Source: Candidatus Obscuribacter phosphatis | GTDB lineage: Bacteria > Cyanobacteriota > Vampirovibrionia > Obscuribacterales > Obscuribacteraceae | DNA length: 64,000 nt | Direction of reading: 5' to 3' | Assembly: GCA_001899315.1 (NCBI GenBank) | Contig: MOYA01000002.1 | Location: forward strand, 469,781-533,780 | Shown: positions 59,600 to 64,000 of the stretch, piece by piece | Numbering within the stretch: position 1 is the stretch's first letter | Layout of the letters: each line of letters starts with the position of its first letter | Notes under the pieces: model-generated | What the model was told of the DNA's origin: nothing | The model's input: the letters and a program-made list of their open reading frames with translations, nothing else | Databases searched by the model: none | Program-made: the position numbers and the translations under genes

Positions 59600-60517
59600 T
59601 CAGACTTCTACAGCCTTTTCGCTGAACTGCTTGCGAAACCAAGCGATGCCACGATCGCTGGGATAGAGTTTTTCGTCGCTGGCTAGTAGTGAAGAACTGG
59701 GGCTATGGGTAATCACTGCGGCCTTGTCTTGATTGAGAATGACGCGGTTTGAGGCTGCCAAAACTTTACCGACAAGCTTTTCAACCAGGGGGAGGGTGAC
59801 GAAAGCTTGATAGGCTCTGACATACATCACTGTTGTATTGTCGTCGACCGGCACAAAGGCAAGCATTTGCTTGAGTGTCGGTGAAATATTTAGGTACCAG
59901 ATGTTGGGAAATTTGAAGTGAAAATAGCCTGACTTGAGAACCACTTTGATTGAGCTTTCATCAAGCAAAAAGTCGTATTTGCCTTGTACGTCGAAGTTTT
60001 TGCCTATAGAGGTGCGGTGCAGGTATGGTAAATGGGCATAGTCGAGCTGGTTTTCAATACAGCGAGAATAATGAATATTCCAGCTTTCCTTGAACTCGCT
60101 GTAGCAAAATTTCTTTTCTTGCAGTTCATTAAACCAGGGGATTGAATCTTCGCTGCCTATATCGTCTTCATTTTTCGGCACGTAAAGCCAAATAAAGCCG
60201 TTCTTTTCAGCGCTTTGCCAGGTCTTCACTCTTAGATTGGGCGCTTCTTTGCCTGTCTCGGGCACATGGCGGCATTGCCCCTGGCTGTCAAACTGAAAAC
60301 CGTGAAAGGGGCATGCTATATGGTTGCCGTTTTGGCAGACTTCGCCACCGGAAAGCTTTACAGATCGGTGGGGGCAAAGGTCTTTCAGCACCGCCGGCCG
60401 ATCGCTTTGATCTCGCCAAAAAACGAGGTCTTCGCCAAAACGCTTTTGTCCGAGAGGTTTATTTGGCTTTAGTTCTGCGGCACTTAAGACGGCGTACCAA
60501 CCGGAAGGAACTTTCAA
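59600..60517 (-). CDS. Rieske non-heme iron oxygenase, pheophorbide-a-oxygenase-like
   Basis: A 305-residue Rieske-type oxygenase. Rieske centre at ~44-66: C-P-H-R-S-V-K-L and C-P-F-H-G-F-Q-F (C-x-H...C-x-x-H). Mononuclear iron site: N-Q-L-D-Y-A-H-L-P-Y-L-H, with the bridging Asp and two histidines. The order resembles the PaO/Tic55-type group known from Cyanobacteria and plants, as well as other small ring-hydroxylating oxygenases. It needs an external reductase, not seen here. It starts at TTG 60517, 11 bp after the upstream gene, so co-transcription is likely. No transmembrane tail. Confidence 0.87.
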   Translation of the reverse strand: MKVPSGWYAVLSAAELKPNKPLGQKRFGEDLVFWRDQSDRPAVLKDLCPHRSVKLSGGEVCQNGNHIACPFHGFQFDSQGQCRHVPETGKEAPNLRVKTWQSAEKNGFIWLYVPKNEDDIGSEDSIPWFNELQEKKFCYSEFKESWNIHYSRCIENQLDYAHLPYLHRTSIGKNFDVQGKYDFLLDESSIKVVLKSGYFHFKFPNIWYLNISPTLKQMLAFVPVDDNTTVMYVRAYQAFVTLPLVEKLVGKVLAASNRVILNQDKAAVITHSPSSSLLASDEKLYPSDRGIAWFRKQFSEKAVEV

Positions 60518-60528
60518 AGTTAATGCAC

Positions 60529-61263
60529 TCAGACCCTGTAGGGTGTCAGAAGCTTTATATCGGCCGACAGGTTAATCGATGATTCTAGCAGTTTCATTCT
60601 TCTTCTGACCAGTGAGAGCGGATCATCCGGCAGGGTGCTATCCCATTTTTCAGCATCAGAAAGAATTTTTCTCAGTGGGCTTGTTTTCATGCGCTCGAAC
60701 ATTTCTTCCATGCTTTTCACTTCTATGGGCGGCGAGAAATCGACTGTTTCAGATTCATCATCGTTTTCTTTTTCTTCTTCTTCTCGATTTGCGAATTCGC
60801 CGTTTTCTTGACAGAGCATATGTATTATTGCCGGACGAACACCAGTGGTGCCTGTTTCGAAACCTTCTATATTGATCTGGATCATGCCTTCCTGAAAGGG
60901 CAGCCAGAAAATGCCCACATAGACCATCGCCAGCGGATTGTAGGGGGCTCGATATTTGAACAGTCCAGAAAGAGCCTCGACGCCGTCTAGTTTGAGAATT
61001 TTGCCGTCAAGCATGACACCTTGAGCTTCGCGGCACTGATTCTCATAAAAAGAAATGGCTTTTTCCGGTGTTCTTAGGTCGAAATTCCAGTCTATATCGG
61101 GATTGTAGCGCAGCATAATGCAGGTATGGGTTTCGTCAATAAAGCCTAGACAATTTTCGTCATTGATTTTGTTTTCACAGTTGCCCATGTCGAAATGGAC
61201 GCCGCTCAGAAGTTTTCTGGGGTTATGCTTATCGTTCTTAAGCAGACTTTTGAATATGCCCAT
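60529..61263 (-). CDS. Hypothetical protein upstream of the Rieske oxygenase
   Basis: A 244-residue cytoplasmic protein I do not recognise. It looks alpha/beta, with an acidic loop around ~165-180 (E-E-E-E-K-E-N-D-D-E-S-E) and a C-terminal helical part. No signal peptide or known motif. ATG 61263 has AGGG at ~9 nt; TTG 61272 is an alternative. It is 11 bp upstream of the Rieske gene, and a hairpin lies in front of it. Confidence 0.65.
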   Translation of the reverse strand: MGIFKSLLKNDKHNPRKLLSGVHFDMGNCENKINDENCLGFIDETHTCIMLRYNPDIDWNFDLRTPEKAISFYENQCREAQGVMLDGKILKLDGVEALSGLFKYRAPYNPLAMVYVGIFWLPFQEGMIQINIEGFETGTTGVRPAIIHMLCQENGEFANREEEEKENDDESETVDFSPPIEVKSMEEMFERMKTSPLRKILSDAEKWDSTLPDDPLSLVRRRMKLLESSINLSADIKLLTPYRV

Positions 61264-61277
61264 TAAATTCAACCCTG

Positions 61278-61329
61278 TTCAAAGCGATATACCCGGGTCG
61301 CTTGAAGGCAACACGGGTATTGCTTTGAA
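61278..61329. other. Hairpin between the hsp20 cluster and the next gene
   Basis: TTCAAAGC...ATACCCG (61278-61295) pairs with CGGGTAT.GCTTTGAA (61314-61329), with a 2-base bulge and an ~18-base loop. It has no T-tract. It lies between the last hsp20 stop and the ATG at 61263. It may be a processing or attenuation structure, or a weak terminator. Confidence 0.55.
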
Positions 61330-61353
61330 TGCTGCGAAAAGTAAACTAAAGAC

Positions 61354-61890
61354 TTACTGGGTCTGAATCTCTAGTTTGCGTCCCTTGGCTTTGGCGACTT
61401 GACTGCGCGGAGCTGTGATGGTCAAAACACCGTTTTTCAAGTTCGCTTTGGCTTTATCGCTTTCGATGCGGCAAGGCAGACTCATTGAGCGCTGAAACTC
61501 TCCGAATGATTTTTCTTTCGCGTCAGAGGCAACGGCTTTGCGCCCCTTAATGGTAAGAAAATCATCGGTGACAGTAAGTTCTAGGTCTTTCTCTTCTACC
61601 CCCGGCACTTCTGCCGTTATCTTCACTTCATTGCCAATCAATTTACTTTCTATTTTTGGCATAGAAAATTTAGACATAGACAATTTAGGCATCGAAAAAT
61701 TATGCCAGCGCACAAAGTCATCAAAGGGGTTGAATAGTTCGGAGTCATACAGATCTATAGATTCTGCAAAGCTGGCTCTCGGCTTTTCAGTGGGCTCGGC
61801 TTGACTATTGAGACCGTGACCGGCGGCAAAGCCTAAAGCCAGTCCTAGAGCGAGTGTAGGAATAGAAAGTTTGAAAGATTTCCAGTTCAT
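61354..61890 (-). CDS. Hsp20 family protein with N-terminal signal/anchor
   Basis: A 178-residue small heat-shock protein. An alpha-crystallin domain covers ~85-178 (V-K-I-T-A-E-V-P-G-V-E-E-K-D-L-E-L-T-V, F-L-T-I-K-G-R-K, then A-N-L-K-N-G-V-L-T-I-T-A-P-R). Unlike ordinary Hsp20 proteins it begins with a hydrophobic export signal or anchor (L-A-L-G-L-A-L-G-F-A-A-G), so it probably acts in the envelope or periplasm. A short M-P-K-L-S-M-S-K-F-S-M-P-K repeat precedes the domain. Third of three tandem hsp20 genes, 43 bp from the second. Confidence 0.88.
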   Translation of the reverse strand: MNWKSFKLSIPTLALGLALGFAAGHGLNSQAEPTEKPRASFAESIDLYDSELFNPFDDFVRWHNFSMPKLSMSKFSMPKIESKLIGNEVKITAEVPGVEEKDLELTVTDDFLTIKGRKAVASDAKEKSFGEFQRSMSLPCRIESDKAKANLKNGVLTITAPRSQVAKAKGRKLEIQTQ

Positions 61891-61933
61891 ATCGCACCTC
61901 CTAACTTATGAGTACCAGTTGTCTAAGCTAAGC

Positions 61934-62311
61934 TCAGTCGCAGCTGGTCACCGAGATTTTGCGAGGCAAAGAGGCTTTGCTCTTGGGCAAGAGCAGCTTC
62001 AATACACCATTTTTGATGGTGGCTTGTATGCCGTCTTTGTCGATTTCGTTTGAAAGTGTAAAGACCCTGCGATAGTCACCGACTCCGTATTCGCTATAGA
62101 CCAGGTTATAGCCATCCAGTTGAGGCTCTTCCACCTTGCCGTAAATAGTCAATATATTTTGTTCGATGGTTATATCAATTGATTCTTGCCTGACTCCTGG
62201 CATGTCGGCTAGCACCACCAGCTGATCTCCCGATTCATAAATGTCGGCTCTCGGTACATAAACCTGGGCTGCTTCTACTTTTTGGCGGGGTTCCAAAAGG
62301 GCGGTTGTCAT
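61934..62311 (-). CDS. Hsp20/alpha-crystallin small heat-shock protein
   Basis: A 125-residue cytoplasmic holdase of the Hsp20 family. The domain is near full length: P-R-A-D-I-Y-E-S-G-D-Q-L-V-V-L-A-D-M-P-G, I-D-I-T-I-E-Q-N-I-L-T-I-Y-G-K, then A-T-I-K-N-G-V-L-K-L-L-L-P-K. It forms oligomers that hold unfolded proteins for DnaK. Middle gene of the triplet, 21 bp after the first, so one operon. ATG 62311 has GGAGG upstream. Confidence 0.93.
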   Translation of the reverse strand: MTTALLEPRQKVEAAQVYVPRADIYESGDQLVVLADMPGVRQESIDITIEQNILTIYGKVEEPQLDGYNLVYSEYGVGDYRRVFTLSNEIDKDGIQATIKNGVLKLLLPKSKASLPRKISVTSCD

Positions 62312-62332
62312 AATTCAATCCTCCAGATTTGA

Positions 62333-62770
62333 TTAAACTTCGCTGACCGAAATGCGCCGCGGTTTGTCTGCTTCTGCCCGCGGCAGAGTTAGTTGCAGAA
62401 TACCGTTGCTATAGCCGGCGCTTACCTTGTCTGGGTCTACAGCAAAGGGCAGCTGCAAAGAACGAGTAAAGCGTCCCCAGCCTCTTTCTTGTCTGAGGCA
62501 GTTTTGTCCATCTGTTTCAGATTGGCATTTCTCACCTTTAATAGTGAGGGTATCATTTACTACTGTAATTTCCAGATCGGCCGCATTAATGCCTGGCATT
62601 TCACAGCGCACCACGGCACCGCTTTCGTTTGTCCAGACATTAGCCGGGGGAAACTCACCTGTGCTTCTCTTTGAGGCGGCGGTGAGCAGGCGGTTTAGCT
62701 GACTTTGAATTTTCTGCAGTTCGTTGAAAGAGCCAAATACATCCGGATCACTCAGTTTTTGCAGAAGCAT
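62333..62770 (-). CDS. Hsp20/alpha-crystallin small heat-shock protein (first of operon)
   Basis: A 145-residue Hsp20 holdase. N-terminal helix (~10-40), then the alpha-crystallin domain: V-W-T-N-E-S-G-A-V-V-R-C-E-M-P-G-I-N, L-T-I-K-G-E-K, F-T-R-S-L-Q-L-P-F-A-V-D and A-G-Y-S-N-G-I-L-Q-L-T-L-P-R-A-E. ATG 62770 has TGGAGG at 8 nt, the strongest ribosome-binding site of the three, as fits the operon's first gene. Confidence 0.93.
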   Translation of the reverse strand: MLLQKLSDPDVFGSFNELQKIQSQLNRLLTAASKRSTGEFPPANVWTNESGAVVRCEMPGINAADLEITVVNDTLTIKGEKCQSETDGQNCLRQERGWGRFTRSLQLPFAVDPDKVSAGYSNGILQLTLPRAEADKPRRISVSEV

Positions 62771-63244
62771 AGTTATTACCTCCAGAAAAATTGTGCATCG
62801 CCGGGAGGGTCGGTCTTATCTTTTTTGATTAATTAAACCCTGCCGCTATGTGACTTCGCTTGATTCAGCGATTGCTTGGTTACATTGATAATTTAGCCAA
62901 TCGAAAATAGTTGATTGAGAATTTACAGCATTTTTTAAACATGATTTTCAAGGCTATATAGATAAGTACGGGGGAAGTTTAAACGGCATCTAAACGGCGG
63001 TTAAGAGTTTTTGTTTGCACTTGTCTCTTGGCAAAAGTTTTGCTATACAGAAAGAGTAAGTTGTTTTGGAGGCTGGTGATTGGCAAGCGAGAGTGACTAT
63101 TGGTGCCGCGTGACCAAGTTGTCGAATGACCAAGTTGCCGCAGGCTAGTCGCTGAAAAACTTTGCTAAATCGCAGAGTCCGAAACTTCTCAAATTAGAAA
63201 TACAAACTTGTGATCATCGAAACTTATTTGCGGAGGTGATTGCC
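62771..63244. promoter_or_regulatory. Divergent upstream region of the hsp20 operon
   Basis: A 0.47-kb gene-free region between hsp20 (minus) and the repeat-protein gene (plus). It is A/T-rich at 62885-62960. I see no CIRCE palindrome and no clear sigma-32-type boxes, so the heat-shock control mechanism is not visible. Confidence 0.4.
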
Positions 63245-63748
63245 GTGTTTAAAGGCGGTATTTCTGAAGAGCAAAATGAAGATTGGTTCTCTGACTATAT
63301 AGATGCCGGCTCTGAGTTTCTCGACCAGCAATCAGTTGAAAGCATAGAGCGGCTTTCTAGGCACGCCGCGGCGAGAGTGCGTCGCCGCCTGGCCGAAAAT
63401 GCACGCTGCCCGCAGGCTATTTTAGAAAGGCTTTCGCGCGACAGCGACGCCGAGGTGCGCAGCGCCGTTGCCGCAAACCCAGCTACTCCTGTTGACCTGG
63501 TCTTTGCGTTGGCGCTTGATGTCGATGCGACTGTGCGCTATGCCATGGCTGAAGACGTCTCTTTGCCTGCTGGTGTTTTGCGCTTGCTTTCGCGTGATGA
63601 TAATCCCTATGTAAGTTGTCGCGCGCGCAAGACCTTGGCTTTGCTTAGGCGCAAATGGCGGCGCTCATCCGAGCATGGTGGGCAGAATATTATCGGTTTT
63701 CCAGGCACTGGCAATGCCAATGACGCCGACCATGAGAGATCTGCCTAA
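63245..63748 (+). CDS. HEAT/LRV-like repeat protein
   Basis: A 167-residue helical-repeat protein. Residues ~30-140 carry about four repeats of ~24 residues of the leucine-rich-variant/HEAT type: A-A-A-R-V-R-R-R-L-A-E-N-A-R-C-P, D-A-E-V-R-S-A-V-A-A-N-P-A-T-P, D-A-T-V-R-Y-A-M-A-E-D-V-S-L-P and N-P-Y-V-S-C-R-A-R-K-T-L. Each has the L-A-x-N-x-x-x-P pattern. The solenoid suggests protein binding. GTG 63245 has GGAGG at 8 nt. No signal peptide. Confidence 0.78.
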   Translation: MFKGGISEEQNEDWFSDYIDAGSEFLDQQSVESIERLSRHAAARVRRRLAENARCPQAILERLSRDSDAEVRSAVAANPATPVDLVFALALDVDATVRYAMAEDVSLPAGVLRLLSRDDNPYVSCRARKTLALLRRKWRRSSEHGGQNIIGFPGTGNANDADHERSA

Positions 63749-63770
63749 TTGCTTTCAGTGCCTTAAAAAA

Positions 63771-64000
63771 CTAAGGTAAGAAAGCATTGAGAATGGCGCC
63801 GATCGTACAGGCCAAGCTGGTTAGTCCGAATATACAGGTAAGTTTTCGGCCCAGGCAGGAGGTGTTGTACTGACTGAAGAGAAACCAATAATAAGTAGTC
63901 AAAAGAAAATAGATAACAATGGCTCGGTAGCGGAGAGTATCGAGCGGCAAGAATGTCACATTCTGAGCCAAGAGGCAGAGAAACGGTGGTCGGAATTCCA
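63771..64000 (-). CDS. Possible small membrane protein, 5' end may lie beyond the window
   Basis: A frame with two hydrophobic segments (I-V-I-Y-F-L-L-T-T-Y-Y-W-F-L-F and C-I-F-G-L-T-S-L-A-C-T-I-G-A-I-L) ending A-F-L-P at 63771. It is open to the window edge; the first internal start is TTG 63971. Might be a real 66-residue protein or the end of a longer one; evidence is weak. Confidence 0.35.
   Translation of the reverse strand, partial: EFRPPFLCLLAQNVTFLPLDTLRYRAIVIYFLLTTYYWFLFSQYNTSCLGRKLTCIFGLTSLACTIGAILNAFLP

Noticed and set aside
1-64000. CRISPR array
   Set aside because: The tandem repeats seen have no unique spacers of constant length, and no cas gene is present.

Overview
The window is about 64 kb of bacterial chromosome of roughly even base composition. 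It is densely coded on both strands, and no rRNA or tRNA gene was recognised. The gene set suggests a Gram-negative-type, chemotrophic, fermentative bacterium. It includes AdhE, citrate synthase, glycogen phosphorylase, NagB, DnaK, three small heat-shock proteins, DUF4388 and Sel1/TPR proteins, cyanobacterial-style DUF433/DUF5615 toxin-antitoxin genes and a pheophorbide-oxygenase-like Rieske protein. My best guess is a non-photosynthetic relative of Cyanobacteria (Vampirovibrionia/Melainabacteria, Obscuribacterales-like). This is an inference from protein style; no marker gene proves it.

Layout. 0-15 kb: secreted TPR and low-complexity proteins, a redoxin, a degenerate metallo-beta-lactamase-fold protein, a DUF4388/degenerate GGDEF protein, dnaK, an AbiEi-like regulator, a secreted cyclophilin, nagB and a secreted matrixin-like protease. 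15-29 kb: a very large repeat-rich TPR protein diverges from an adhE-headed co-directional run (STAS protein, ABC ATPase, ABC-2 permease, MlaC-like protein, sfsA). A solitary Eco57I/PglX-like DNA methyltransferase and citrate synthase follow. 29-36 kb: divergent RDD and SpoIIM genes with a DUF4240 gene, an anchored class-A-beta-lactamase-like protein behind a 16-bp iterated repeat array, and a translationally coupled MerR-VWA pair. 36-41 kb: lineage-specific proteins, including a lysine/glutamate-rich protein with a lytic transglycosylase domain and a gene that seems to start at ATT. 41-44 kb: a tetR-aldo/keto reductase operon with a clear palindromic operator, and a DUF433/PIN-like toxin-antitoxin operon with its own operator repeats.

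44.2-51.2 kb is an accessory island. Two 248-bp direct repeats, copies of the 3' end of an esterase gene, flank a 5'-truncated Rhs gene with a cysteine-rich C-terminal tip, a possible immunity gene, an IS3 remnant and a frameshifted IS110 transposase. The Rhs shell is split by four tandem repeats of about 103 residues. This is the most unusual part of the window. 51-64 kb returns to ordinary genes: the intact esterase, an LRR-like protein, a formylglycine-generating-enzyme homologue with both catalytic cysteines, a Sel1 protein, glgP, a Rieske oxygenase-like protein, three tandem Hsp20 genes (one with an export signal or anchor) and a HEAT/LRV-like repeat protein.

A theme across the window is the abundance of short tandem repeats (14-26 bp) in leaders, promoters and the first codons of secreted-protein genes.
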